NCBI GenBank assembly: GCA_900073065.1
Contig: FJOG01000033.1
Coordinates: 517,139-581,138, forward strand
From: Phialocephala subalpina
Taxonomy: Eukaryota; Ascomycota; Leotiomycetes; Helotiales; Mollisiaceae
Direction of reading: 5' to 3'
Length of the DNA stretch: 64,000 nucleotides
The notes beneath the pieces were generated by a model. The model was not told the DNA's origin. It worked only from the letters and a program-made list of their open reading frames with translations, and did not search any database. The position numbers and the translations under genes are program-made. Of the stretch, positions 11,231 through 22,260 are shown in pieces. The first letter of the stretch is position 1. Each line of letters opens with the position of its first letter.

Positions 11231-12031
11231 ATGCAACTCTCCCAAACCATCCTCACCGCCATCCTGGCAGCCCTAGCGCAAGCCCAAAGCTTCAACATTC
11301 CAACCAGAGTTGGAAGCATCATCTCCCTTTCTTCCCCAATGTCCATCTCCGGCTCCAAGGACATGGGCAACAAGGAATACGACCGTGGACGTCCTTGTAA
11401 CTCTGATAAGGATACTGGATCCGCCAGCGCTGTGTTCATTCTCGAGAATGGCGCTACCTTGAGCAATGTCATCATTGGTGCTGATCAGCTTGAGGGCGTA
11501 CACTGCAAGGGTGCTTGTACTTTGAAGAATGTTTGGTTCCGTGATGTTTGCGAAGGTAAGAACCATTCCCTCTCCAACTCACAATTGAACTCATGCTAAT
11601 GCTGCAATATGATAGACGCCATCTCCCTCCTCGGCAACGGCGACGTCCTAATCCAAGGCGGCGGCGCTGCAAACGCCAAAGACAAAGTCGTCCAACACAA
11701 CGGCAAAGGCACCGTCACAATCAAAGACTATACCGTGCAAGCCGTCGGCAAAGTCTACCGCTCCTGCGGCAACTGCTCCAAGAACGGCGGACCACGGAAA
11801 GTCGTCATCTCTGGTCTCAAGGCGAATGGTGTCACGGCTGATGTCGTGGGTATCAATTCCAACTATGGAGATACTGCTACCATCTCCGGATCTTGCGGAA
11901 AGAGTGTGAAGCATGTTTGCCAGGAGTTTAAGGGTATTCTTAAAAGTGACGGTGGGGAGTCGCCAAAGCTTTCTTCGACTTCCTCTTGCCTTGGAGCTCA
12001 GGGCAAATTGAGCACTTTGCCTGCTTGCTAA
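11231..12031 (+). CDS. Secreted pectate lyase, polysaccharide lyase family 3
   Basis: Two exons (11231-11555, 11616-12031; intron 60 bp) give 246 residues. Residues 1-19 form a signal peptide ending AQA-QS. The PL3 beta-helix signature is clear: [20 protein letters not shown], then DVCEDA across the splice junction, [18 protein letters not shown], and YRSCGNC with several cysteines for disulfides. PL3 enzymes cleave de-esterified homogalacturonan by calcium-dependent beta-elimination outside the cell. The WWEDVCED motif common in fungal PL3 reads WFRDVCED here, a change of Trp-Glu to Phe-Arg next to the active cleft. A plant-associated lifestyle is suggested. The neighbouring transcription factor is broken. 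Confidence 0.93.
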
Positions 12032-12211
12032 ATGCACTCTAGAGGATGAAGCGGGGTAGATGACTTGAGGGGACTTGGGGTTGCAGGTGGGATGAGGACT
12101 TTGACCTCACTTCTGTATTTACCTTTTGAGTGGTGGACTTGGTGTCTAGGACATCGATACATTCTTTTGTACATAGCGCCTAGGAAGCTGGTTCGTCTTC
12201 TGAAGAGCCAT

Positions 12212-13640
12212 GCTGGGATACGTAATATACAAGTTTCTGTTTTACAAGATCTCCTTCCAAGTTTGCCAACCAAAGAAGACATCCCCCCTCTCTCCAAGAT
12301 TTCCAGCACATTCAATCTCCTCTCTTGGCCATTCCAACCACCGGTCCCAGGAGGGAAAGTTGATTCCTGACTGCGTCCAACAAATTCTCTACTTTCCCGC
12401 GAATCCACCAGTATTCATCGATATGCTTCAGAAGTATACAATACAAGGCGACGAGGACCAAAACTTGTGGGCATTTCTCTTCAACCATCTCGCAGAACCT
12501 TGCAGGTACGATAGTAGTCCAAGCAAATGTTGCGACGCAAGCGCTGATCTGGATGTCGACTCCGGTTTCAATCATCGACAGAAGGAAAAACGTGTATCGG
12601 AGTGTTTGCAGAGTCTCTTCAAGGGTGAGCATGTCTTCCATAATTAGATCGTCGTCGACCTGATCTCAACAACATGCGATACTGTCAAGCCTCGCCATAT
12701 CCCCTTTCAGATCATCCGCAGTCAAAGGGAAAGCTTGAGGTTGAGGACTGTCCCGCAAGATAGTCCAAGGCCGAACTATATCGCCCAACGTCCCATTCTC
12801 AACCCAATGAGCAACCGACTTGAGAATCTCTTCTCCGCCTCGGTGGAGCTTGATCCATGGAACCTGCTTTTTGTGGTCTGTACCGTCGACGGAGAAGAAA
12901 ATACTAGCACCTTGTCCACCAGGAGTAGCCCAAGAGAGGAGCCCGAGGAAAAAGCACAACATGCATCCGCACTGCCCACACCAATTTCTGTATCTCAGTC
13001 CTGTATCCCGCCACACATCTTAGATGATGCACCATCACTGCGTTGACGTACCGTTGCCCAAACTCTCGATCTGGGTTCGAGTTTTCAAATGATTGACGCC
13101 GAGGTGGAGAGCTGAGAGGGAGAAAAGTGCAGAGAGCAGGAATGGGAATTGGAAAGATAGAGTGACGATTGAGGTCCGCCAGATGTGGGTGCTCATCAAA
13201 TGTTGGCCAAGTATTTCGTAGGAGGTAGTTGTGGTGTAAAAGTGGACGAGTTCGAGGTCGAGGGAGGTAAACCGAAGTGGAAGATCGGAAAGCGTGTTGG
13301 TGGGGGTTGTTGTGCGGGGTGATGTCCCAGATGACGAGGGACTTTGAGATGTCGAGGGTCGAGAGCGAGGGGGTCGCGATAAAGGAATGAATTGAACGAC
13401 TGAAGAAGAGAGTGTCTTTGTGGGGGTTGGTATGCGAGATAGTGTCCCTGAAGGTGAAGGACTTGGAGTTGTCGTTTTTGGACTGTGTCGAGAGGAGCGA
13501 GGAGATTGTGGTAAAGGAACGTATTGAAGGAACGTAAACAAGATAGTTTTCGTTTTAGCAGGCGCGACATGAAGGCTTGGCTTCATCGCATTTGGAAGGA
13601 ATGTCAGCTGGGAGCTTAATTGCCAATGTTCCTTTGGTTT
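12212..13640 (-). pseudogene. Zn2Cys6 transcription factor remnant (sterol-uptake-control/UPC2-like)
   Basis: Pieces of one fungal regulator occur in order on the minus strand. They are half of a zinc cluster (CDEAKPSCRAC near 13570-13600), a regulatory-domain start (LDLELVHFYTTTT, near 13250), LLSALFSLSALHLGVNH (near 13100), a middle block with HWVENGTLGDIV (near 12790), and a C-terminal block with LYCILLKHIDEYWWIRG (near 12440) then WLEWPREEIE in another frame. The breaks are loss of the first zinc-cluster cysteines, a stop directly after CRAC, an in-frame TGA near 12660 and a 1-bp shift near 12385. It cannot encode a DNA-binding regulator as it stands. It lies just downstream of, and convergent with, the pectate lyase. 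Confidence 0.7.
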
Positions 13641-13735
13641 TGTTTTTGTTGGTGAAGCATTTGTCCCATGCCAGCAGCTCCGACCGCAAAGACGCAAGCC
13701 AGTAAACCAAGCAGAACAATGATAATAGTCTCCAT
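13616..13735 (-). CDS. Candidate 39-residue single-span membrane microprotein
   Basis: An ATG-started frame encodes 39 residues: a short N-terminus, one hydrophobic span (IIIVLLGLLACVFAVGAAG), then a polar Gln/Asn-rich tail. Size and architecture resemble another 39-codon frame at 53170. There is no homology that I can name. It sits immediately upstream of the decayed zinc cluster, so it could be part of that relic or chance. Confidence 0.25.
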   Translation of the reverse strand: METIIIVLLGLLACVFAVGAAGMGQMLHQQKQNQRNIGN

Positions 13736-15214
13736 GTTTGAGTCAAAAGAACGTGTGATGAGAAGGAACGATTGTGGTTGTGCTGATGGCCGTACTGGGC
13801 CAAGAGGACCTTCAATGCTGATATATATACCTCCAATCTGGCTGCCTAGCGCCAACTGGACAAGAGACCAATAACAAACATCAAGGAATTATGTATCCGT
13901 ACCTTAATTTTCCTCTGTTTACATTATAAGAAACCCGTCCGACTCTTGATATGGCAGCATAGGGAGGGCATGTTGCGAAAATTTGTGGCAAACCACTCAG
14001 GTCGCTCAAATGCCGAAATTCAAAAGTGACTAGCTGTGACTTATCGAATGAGAACGTGTAAAAACCGAAATGAGAAACATGTAAGGTGCACGAAGTAGGC
14101 TGAAGTGAAGAAAAGTTGAACATAGTGATGCCCTCGTTTACAAATAGGGGTAAATGTCCGGGTGGCGAATCGGAGGGCGTAAAAGCCGAGTTTTAGGGCG
14201 TGGTGGGGTTGAGGCACGGCTGACGAACAGCTGCCCCTCCTTGGTATCGAGTTTGCATTTCTGCTCGTATGCTAGGCCTGAACTTCCTGCATGATCTCTT
14301 CGTCGTCCTCTTCTATCTTTCACGACTCGTCAATGTCGCCGTCATATTCGTTAACTCATCTAGCAGCACCTCTATCTCTCCCCGTCGATGGAGAAATGTC
14401 CCAACTGGCATGTACTGGAAAATGTCCTGCTCAAGCTTGGCGAAATTTCACAAGATTCCGAAGCGGTGCGACTCAATTCGGAGGCTGGTTGTAAGCACTT
14501 GCGTTCTGCAGCACTTATGGAAAGCTAGTTGAAGTTCTGACTTCTGGCAACGTCTGCTAGCGGATCCCCAAACTCGAATCCCCGTGTCTTCTCCATCCTT
14601 CATCATTTCACGAAATGTGTAGCCGGGCGCATGGAAACGTTCATTGACCTGGACTTGTCTGATCGAATCCTGTTCTCGGCCAAAGCCATAGTCATTGCTT
14701 GGCTTCTCCTTGCAGCTCCATGAGAGTCCGGATGCGTTAGAATGCCAAAGATTGGTTCTTGAGAGAGAAGAGAGGCAGATGGGCTTAGAAGGAGGCGGTT
14801 GTTATTTTGAAGACCCTTTCTCGAGCGCTGGTGGTGAAGAGGTCGTGGACTGTTGGGAGTTGTGGGCGGTGCTTCAATCTTCCAGTCTTGCCGGGACTTT
14901 CTGGGTGGTAATCCTGCTCTGCCAGGAGGACAAGTGGTGCCGATGTGCACCCCAGCCTAGCCTAGCCTGAGGTCCAGGCGAGGCTGGAAGATTGAGAACG
15001 CTGGTTGTACGAGAGGGTTCCCGAAGCCTCCTACTGGGCCCCAGTTTCATTCTCCTCGGGTTATACCTGGAAAGCGTCCACCCATTTGAATATTGGAAGA
15101 TCATCTTCCACTATATGTACAATTCTGTTTGAAAATTCGTCGTTGTCGTCGTCGTCAAATGAATCATATTCGTCTACACCATCTGCATTAGACAAGTGGC
15201 CCCAGAACGAACAT
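13736..15214. other. Gene-poor region containing MITE copy B
   Basis: No supported gene. Open frames here (for example 14269-14532) show no domain and no family resemblance. A MITE-like element occupies 14874-14995 (separate entry). Confidence 0.5.
14874..14995. mobile_element. MITE-like element, copy B
   Basis: A 122-bp element. The left end reads TCAATCTTCCAGTCTTGCC and the right end, reverse-complemented, reads TCAATCTTCCAGCCTCGCC. The inverted repeats are thus about 24 bp with few mismatches. It shares ends and two inner blocks with the 75-bp copy at 2631. It has no coding capacity, so it depends on a transposase elsewhere. No clear target-site duplication. Confidence 0.7.
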
Positions 15215-15592
15215 TCAGATAGGGCCAGGGAACTTGCCACTCTCCAACCCCAAATCTTCTATCCTTGCCACCCTCTTTGCCCTTCGTGCCTTCCAAATAT
15301 CCTTGATTTTCTTGGCCATGTCGTCTTCGAGCTCCTTCCACGTCGTAGCTCGAGACCGGAACTCCTGCCGCATCACACGCTCCGTGAACGTATCCTGGAG
15401 ACTCTTGCTCGGCTCCTTGAATGTGATCTCCTTCGTCTTTGAGGCAATTTTGTCTTCGAGGACAATCATAACCTCTCTGACACCATGGAGCCAAAGATAC
15501 AATACAACAACGGACACATCCGAGTTATTTGTCTGCCAGGTGTGAGCGCTCCGCCAGAAGTCCACAGGTACCGCAATCCTACGTAATTTCAA
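15215..15592 (-). pseudogene. Fragment of a 2EXR-type fungal protein (C-terminal half)
   Basis: The frame has no ATG near its start and opens with LRRIAVPVDFWR, then LYLWLHGVREVMIVLED. That spacing is seen in the second half of fungal 2EXR-domain proteins, where a strand with IAVP/D and a later E-L/V-VLED segment recur. A coiled basic region (AKKIKDIWKARRAKRV) follows. The N-terminal FxxFPxLPxELR part of such proteins is not present upstream. I read it as a truncated copy, but a small real gene of unknown function is possible. Confidence 0.35.
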
Positions 15593-16200
15593 TACTGAAC
15601 CTCGTCAGCTCCAGAAGTGAGTACTGGCAGAATTAGGCAGTGGACGCGGCTTGGCGCCTAAATACAACAAAATTGTGCGAACACCGAACACTTCTCCCGA
15701 ACACGCTGCTTTTACTGCGCCGATGGGTGATGCCTCAGGTGAACAACCTCCCGAAGGTCTGAGTTCCACAGACAAGCTCCACAGACAGCGCTATGCGACT
15801 ATGGACATGGCTGAGAGAATGTACGAGATGAGCGATATATCAAGCGCAGATGCTGGCACAGACAAATACAAGAGAGGCAGCCTCCCATTGGACTTGGGAG
15901 AAGAGCCACCAACTCAGACTTCGTACAGTATTCGTACAAGGGAGGTACGAAAATAGAAGGGAGCCTTGGCGCCTAAAAGAGGGGGGGCTACATTAGACTT
16001 CGAGGCTGACTTTAACCGCTGAGGTCCGATTTCGCCATACTCAGCCCCCTTGTTGTTATTGACCGCGTCATCTAGTTTACGCGCCGACGCGACTTAAGAA
16101 GGATTGCGGGCTTCTGCCTCTTCGGAATACATCTTATTATCTCATTATCTCATATTCGTATATGTGAACGTCGTTACTTGACAATATCTCCGTCTGAATC
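15593..16200. other. Intergenic region before the MUG113 gene
   Basis: One 101-codon plus-strand frame (15651-15956) has no recognisable family. The last 150 bp are AT-rich with repeated ATCTCATTATCTCATAT-like text, the likely leader of the following gene. Confidence 0.4.
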
Positions 16201-18384
16201 ATGTCTTCAAGCAAGAATACGCGTGACGAGATGGGCAGCAGGCCTAGCCGTTACTCCGAGTCTCAGAATTCCAACTCGCAGCCTGGTTATTCAAGTCCTC
16301 CGACGCTGCCTTCAAGTACTTCGCGTCAAATGAGATCCGACGTTTCCAAAGCCCGGCTAGGGCTCGATGATGATGTCCGTCCGTTTGGGATAGCTTCGCC
16401 TAGAGCTGGACGGGTAGTTACTCCTCCCATGAATCTTCCAGGGGGGAGGTCGTCTCGAACGGAAGCTACGAGATCATACGATTACAATGCCCCAAGAGAG
16501 TTCGAAAATGACATTCGTTCCTCCGGGATAGCTCCGTCTGCACCACATACTCCTCCCATGAATCCTCCAAAGTGGTCACCTCAAACAAATTATTCCAGAT
16601 CCTGGGAGGGAAACGTTGACGAAGTCCTCTTGTCGAGGATAGCTTCTGCCTCGCCATTTACTCCTCCCACAAGTTCCCCAATGGGTTACTCGCCTCAAGC
16701 GAAAGCTACGATGTCAGATACTTCCCGAGTACGGAGGGGGTTCCAAGATAATGTCCGTCTGGGGATAGCTTCTGCCTCGCCACTTACTCCTCCAACAAGT
16801 CCTCCGAATAATTCACGTCAACCAAATACAGGAATTTCACCATCCCGAAGAGGGCTCGAAGATGGACTCCGTTCATCAGGGATAGCTCCTTCTGTGCTCC
16901 GTGCTCCTCTAACAAGTCCTCCTCGGGACGAGTCGGCTTTGGCGCCCAAGGAGAAGCCAGCAGGGAACAGAAATCACATCGAAGTCTCAAGATTGAAGAT
17001 CAATCTGGGTCTTAATGTTCGGCGATGCTGCTGTATTAAGGACAATGGGGAGCCTTGTAATAATCCAAGATCAAAAGATACGGATGTCCAGATCATTTCC
17101 CAGCTCGAGTCGATGATAACTCTCACACGATCATCTCCGGAATTCGAATCCGAGCTGAAAAAACTAGTCATGATTGTACATTGCCGGTATCATCTATCCC
17201 CCAAGTTCAAAGAACCTCGAATCGAAACTTGGACCACGGTCTTTCCTAATGGAGATGGCGATACCGAACCGTCGGTTGAGAAGCAAATCAGAAAAGCTCT
17301 TGGTCAAGTCTCCACTCAGTGCATTAGGATAATGGCGTATAATGAACGTTGTGAGGAGAGAACAGGGGGGCGAAAGGTTCAGAATTGCTCGAAAACGATT
17401 GATGAGATCGTCAAGCCAGAAGTCTACTTAGACGATGCCAACCTTGACTTCTATCTCGAAGTCCTTGAAGCGAATATGTACTGTCATCTCCACATCAATC
17501 GTCGGCCTCTCAAATATGTGGCACAGTGGAAGTCGAGCATTTTTGAGATCCGTAAAAGGGCTGGTTCAAAGGTGATACCGTCCGTTGAAAGTAATGCGTT
17601 AGGCGGATCCAGAAGTCAGACACCTGCTCCTGATGCTCGAGGGACTAGAAGATATTCGACCAACAACAACAATACCCTCGTCTTGCAAAATCAAGGACTG
17701 CCAACTCCGAGAAGCTCGCGATCATTGACTCCAGGCTTAGCTCGAGATCCAGCCACATTCTGGCCGGAGACTTATGACACGACCCCTTTCGACATTCTTT
17801 TGAGGAGCAATAGAGTTGCTGACTACACATCGTCATATCATCTGATTCAAAACCAACTTGAGAGGCCTTTGGATGATGTTGACCAGAAGGACGGATATGT
17901 TTATCTCTATGAGGTTGAAGGAAACAGTGGCTTCGTCAAACTTGGATACACCAGTCGTTCCGTTGAGGTGCGCCACCAAGAGTGGAACTTCGACTGCAAC
18001 AGGGTCCCTAGAGCCCTATACCCAATTACTTCCAGCTCTGCTATACCCGTTCGAAGTGCCCGTCGCGTCGAGGCTTTGTGCCACGCGGAGCTGGACCACT
18101 GCAGAATCAGAATCTATTGTAAGGGTTGTTTGAAGCAGCACATTGAATGGTTTGAGATTTCTCCTGCGGAAGCGATTGCAGTCATTCGGAAGTGGTCAAA
18201 CTGGACGGCAACACTTCCATATGAGATGCCTCGGCTGAGATCTGAGGTGTGGCGGCTCAAAGAAGAAGAGAGGCAGAAAGTTCGGAATATTGATCGATTT
18301 ATGAAGGAGTTATTGTTGAATAACAGGAGTTCAGAGCTAAACCTTGGGAATGTGGAAGCCGGGCTTCGTAGAGATTTGCGATGA
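16201..18384 (+). CDS. MUG113/T5orf172 GIY-YIG-superfamily protein with N-terminal repeats
   Basis: An intronless frame of 727 residues. Residues about 45-250 contain five imperfect repeats built on R-x-G-[IL]-x-[DN]-x-[IV]-R-x-x-GIA-[SP]-S-x-x-x-[AT]-P-[PL]-x-[ST]-x-PP. A Cys-rich central region (RRCCCIKDNGEPCNN and several CxH pairs) follows. The C-terminal domain (about 563-660) begins GYVYLYEVEGNSGFVKLGYT, then RHQEW, VEALCHAELDH and HIEWFEIS. These match the MUG113/T5orf172 branch of the GIY-YIG fold, with the Tyr/Gly core and the later Glu. The family is expanded in filamentous fungi and its function is not known. A nuclease role is inference. The frame is intact despite lying in accessory DNA. 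Confidence 0.85.
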   Translation: MSSSKNTRDEMGSRPSRYSESQNSNSQPGYSSPPTLPSSTSRQMRSDVSKARLGLDDDVRPFGIASPRAGRVVTPPMNLPGGRSSRTEATRSYDYNAPREFENDIRSSGIAPSAPHTPPMNPPKWSPQTNYSRSWEGNVDEVLLSRIASASPFTPPTSSPMGYSPQAKATMSDTSRVRRGFQDNVRLGIASASPLTPPTSPPNNSRQPNTGISPSRRGLEDGLRSSGIAPSVLRAPLTSPPRDESALAPKEKPAGNRNHIEVSRLKINLGLNVRRCCCIKDNGEPCNNPRSKDTDVQIISQLESMITLTRSSPEFESELKKLVMIVHCRYHLSPKFKEPRIETWTTVFPNGDGDTEPSVEKQIRKALGQVSTQCIRIMAYNERCEERTGGRKVQNCSKTIDEIVKPEVYLDDANLDFYLEVLEANMYCHLHINRRPLKYVAQWKSSIFEIRKRAGSKVIPSVESNALGGSRSQTPAPDARGTRRYSTNNNNTLVLQNQGLPTPRSSRSLTPGLARDPATFWPETYDTTPFDILLRSNRVADYTSSYHLIQNQLERPLDDVDQKDGYVYLYEVEGNSGFVKLGYTSRSVEVRHQEWNFDCNRVPRALYPITSSSAIPVRSARRVEALCHAELDHCRIRIYCKGCLKQHIEWFEISPAEAIAVIRKWSNWTATLPYEMPRLRSEVWRLKEEERQKVRNIDRFMKELLLNNRSSELNLGNVEAGLRRDLR

Positions 18385-19238
18385 TGTATCTAGTGGGAAT
18401 ATACGAATCTTGATTACCTGGGGTAGCCTCATACGACCACAAGAAGGTGCCGGGCTATGAAGCAGTACGACGTACATACCGACGCTGACTACTTTGTAAG
18501 GTCTTGTGGGACTGTATAAGCGCAGAGGCAAAACGATGGAGGCGGTTGAATGTATCCAACGCGTTGCCGTGAATCGATCTTCGGCCGCTCGAGCCAGCGG
18601 TGTTGAGAAGTCAAGGATGCTTTGACCCCCTTACGCAGCAATTCCAAACAACAAGTAGTGACTTAGACGTAGTAAGTTCCATCCCATTCGACTACTGTCT
18701 TTTTCAGTACCGTATGATGGACGATGGCATCGTTTACTTTGCAGGGAAGTGGGACCTCAGTTGAGGTCACTTCAACAGGGTGGGTACGCTTATTCTGTCA
18801 CCGTTTTGGTGAGGCATCAACTTCCCCTACCAAAACCCAAGGCACCCTCACTGAAGCAAAGCTTCGCCGCTTTAAGGCCTTTATAAAAATTACTTAGTAA
18901 AATTCTCGCGCGTGCGCAACTCGCAAATACTCACCCTCAGGGGAGAGCTAGGGCAGCGCCGCTCACCCCGACTCAGCCGGCCCGGGCGACTGGCGGGTGC
19001 TGGGGTGAGGAGGGAGCGGAGGGCGCACATCTGTGAACTCTTGGTAACCAAGCCAGCAAAGAAATCTTGTCTTCCAAAACCAAAGACTCGATGGTGGAGT
19101 CGATGTCGTTTGAGTTCTTATGTCAAATACCATGACAAGCTCTCGTCGAAGGCTGCCTCAAAACAATTCCTGTTCCGTTGCTCCACAGCATGGAAAACGC
19201 CTAATACATGGGAGACAACCCCGAAAGAACCCCTCCAG
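18385..19238. other. Intergenic, with a GC-rich patch
   Basis: No gene seen. An AT-to-GC switch occurs at 18880-19020, with a CGCGCGTGCGC run and a CCGGCCCGGGCG block. It may be a transposon or repeat fragment, but no second copy is visible in the window. Confidence 0.4.
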
Positions 19239-20783
19239 TTACATATCTTCTCTCTCACCACACGACTCATCAACAATCTTCATCAACAGCCCAGCCCTTT
19301 TCTCCCTTGTGCTACCATCGTGCAAAGCCGAAAAACTCGCCAGAAAGTCGTTAATAATCATCGCTTTCTGCTTCATCGAAAGCTTGTCCTCTCCCACACC
19401 CGACATCTTCTTCTCTTCCATCTCGCAGAACCCAGTCTGCACCTTTTCAGAGTAAGGAGCCTGGTCCTTTCTTGCCTCCGCCTTGAAGGTGAATGAGAAA
19501 GACCCTCTCTTAGATCCAGACATTGGTACCGTGATCTCCTTTCCGTGGGTTACGGATCTCAAGGTCACAAGATAATCATTCACCTTTCCGCGTTCCATCT
19601 TCTTCAAGTCTTTTTCAGCGCGTGCTTTCGTATTGCTGCGGAATTTGAACTGAATGCATCGCTTTCCTTCGGCCATGTCTCTCGACACTGCTGCGGGAAC
19701 AGGCCACTCAGCAACCAGCTCAACACTCCAATTCATCTTCTCCCCCTTCCTATCTATCTCGCGAGCTATAATCCTCGCATTCAAAATATTGCTGACACTC
19801 CAAGCTACTTCAGCAGGAAGCTGAAGTAAGATGTCCATCGTACTCATGGGGTATTGCCACCTGGGTACATTTCTGTTCTTTCTCTTCATTGTCAGTCGTG
19901 TGTTGGTGGTTCCTGAGGTAGGCCTTGATCTCTTCCTTGCTGCAAGCAAGATCTCCCCATTCTCGATGGCTAAAATTGGTTTGTGTTGATCTTCGGATGA
20001 AGAAGTTGAAGGAGGTTCGAGAGGTGGTAGAAGAGGTGCGCATGGTGCAGATTGTGAAGGCGTCGTAGTGTTGTTTGGGATGCGGGGAGCTGAGGTCCTC
20101 TTTGGTAGATGTCTCTGCAAGACATGATCCCACGAGCGTTGAAGTCGTGCTGATAGTGCTGACAGATGGATTTCTTTTCGACAAGCCTGCGCTGGAAGTC
20201 TTGCATTGATGTTTCGGACGAGAAAACGGAGAAAGTCTCGGTCGTGATGGGAGTCAGGAGACTTACTTTCCACCAACCTGAAGGATCGTCAACCAGATAA
20301 GAGACTCCATGACTAGGGCGAGGTATTTAGATTTCTCGAACGACTTAAAAAATTCTGCATCTCTCCATCCCTGCTTCACCGCCGACACCGCAAATCAACC
20401 TCTTCCAGAGCTCCTCTCCACTCAACCCAGCCTTCTCATCTTCATCGGAGATCGAAGACCGCACAGTTTCAACGCCTGTTGTGAGGACTTTGATGACTCG
20501 ATCACATCTATTCGTCACCTAGTCAAACTTCTCTCCCATCTCAGCATCCTTTTAAAGTCTCTTGGTGCGCTTTGATGGTATTGTTGATACTGCTAAGTAC
20601 GATTGGAATGAATTGCAGGTTGACGGCTAGATCGTTGAGGGGTTTGCATTTGCATGGAGGGTCGCGAATGGGGCTGTTCTTCGATGTGGTGCCGTAGTTC
20701 CAGTGGAGGAGCTTGATGGAGAGGGAGGAGGTGTTGCGGGAGAGGTTTGTGAGGGTGTCGCTGAAGATATTTGGCGATGCCAT
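19239..20783 (-). pseudogene. Decayed conserved fungal protein of unknown function
   Basis: The 5' end has an ATG at 20783 and a helical N-terminus (LAVNLQFIPIVLSSINNTIKA). It continues in a second frame as VIKVLTTGVETVRSS and GLSGEELWKRLICGVGG, and then as KSFEKSKYLALVMESLIWLTILQ. The last 230 codons (to 19239) are open and contain LPAEVAWSVSNILNARI, WPVPAAVSRDM, QFKFRSNTKARAEKDL and SGVGEDKLSMK. These look like a conserved beta-rich domain that I recognise as recurrent in fungal hypothetical proteins but cannot name. The defects are a shift near 20545, an in-frame TAG (CAG to TAG would explain it) near 20505, one extra T in a T6 run near 20350, and shifts around 20100-20250. Confidence 0.55.
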
Positions 20784-21779
20784 AGTTGACTTGGTGATAA
20801 GAGTAAAGAATGACTTGAAACAGAGAGGGAAAGGAAAGCTGTGCTAATGAATGAGTCGATCCTCGCACATTGCACCATGGGGCCAACCTATTGTCGATCT
20901 GTTGTTGGATAGGACCCTGCTTCTCTGACCTAGTTCCCCTGTTTATAATAGTAGTAGAATCTACATCGCCCAGTAATCCTACAGCGCTCCCTATAGCTCA
21001 TAGTGATAAGCCACCAATGATGGTCACCCTTCCCTATGGCAAGACCTGCGGGCTGGCGAACACCAGTAACGGTCATCGATCCCATTTCGCAAGTATCATC
21101 CCAGACTAGGATTGCGACCACGTCTTCGGGTGAAATCTGAACACTCCGTGCCTCCGTAGTATATTCTTGAGACAATCTAACACTTTGTAATCCGGTATAA
21201 AGAGAGAAGTCAGTGGATATGTCAAGTATTGCTTGGTTGATATGGTATCCTACCTCTTCCTTGACCTCATCTTCTGCAGCCTGCCAAAAGTCCTCTGCCA
21301 CACTTAACTTTGCGGTAATATCCTTCTTCATGCCTGTGGTGCTTGCAGGTTCTTCTAGACAAGACAAGTGAGATATGCGTCAGCCGGACGAGAATAGAAG
21401 ATAGGACTTGATGGGAAAGCGAACCGGATTACTTCGTGGTAATAGCAGCTGGTGGAACCGGACAGGAGTCGCAAAATGAGGATCGTTTGGAGATCGAAGC
21501 TCGAGCTGCTGATATGACGATGGTTCGCACAGATGTTCGATTCCAGCCCGAAGTATACCAAATCCTTCTTCAGCCAATTACTGTTATCGCCAGCTAGAAG
21601 TTCTCGTCCTCGCACAAGTGAAATGAGGGGCAAGTCAGGTGATGCTGCCTAGTGGAGAAGGAGGTCCCAGTCCCATTGGTTCATACGGATCTGACTTGAT
21701 TATTTGTATGGGTGACAGACACCGACTTTGCGATTTCAAGTAGGTTCCTCACATAAACATGTGATAGCGTGATGAAACC
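20784..21779. other. Region with weak minus-strand frames only
   Basis: Two minus-strand frames (20930-21367 and 21355-21633) are open but lack recognisable motifs or convincing starts and introns. They could be fragments of one unknown gene. No RNA gene seen. Confidence 0.3.
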
Positions 21780-22260
21780 GTGCAGAGTGTGCGATATATC
21801 AGCTAGACGATCAGCTAGCTGATCAGCCATCGTCCATCCTCCAATCAGCTAAGGACTTTCAAATGTACCGGTCAATCAGCTAACGGGGTCTCCAGCTGAT
21901 CAGCTAGAGTCTTCTAAGTATGCTATTTTTAGTATAAAAACCCTTGTTTTTTCAAGTAATTTCTATGCTTTTAACTTATTTCTTAAGCTTTTCCCCTAAA
22001 ATTTATTTTAATATTTTAAGTAGTATTTTCGATGTTTACTTGCTTAATATATATAAAGTAACATTTAAAGAAGCCTATAAAAGTAAAATTTAAAGGCTTA
22101 CAACATATTGTAAGAGTATATCTTCACTTTTCTTAGAGATTTTTTACTAGTGTAACGTGACTTATAATCACGGGTTGAGCTGATCAACTAACTGATCAGC
22201 TAATCAGCGTCAGTCAATCAGCTAGAGGCCTCCTCATCGGTCAGTCAACTAGTTTATTGG
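21780..22260. repeat. Repeat-flanked AT-rich element (GATCAGCTAG motifs)
   Basis: Two clusters of the palindromic word TGATCAGCTA/TAGCTGATCA, at 21795-21915 and 22170-22260, bracket about 250 bp of very AT-rich sequence. At least ten copies of CAGCTA or TCAGCTAG are present. The arrangement resembles subterminal repeats of a non-autonomous DNA transposon. No open reading frame lies inside. Confidence 0.5.

Noticed and set aside
18912..19496. A 194-codon plus-strand frame
   Set aside because: It runs through a GC-rich intergenic patch and antisense to the decayed gene; the composition is not protein-like.
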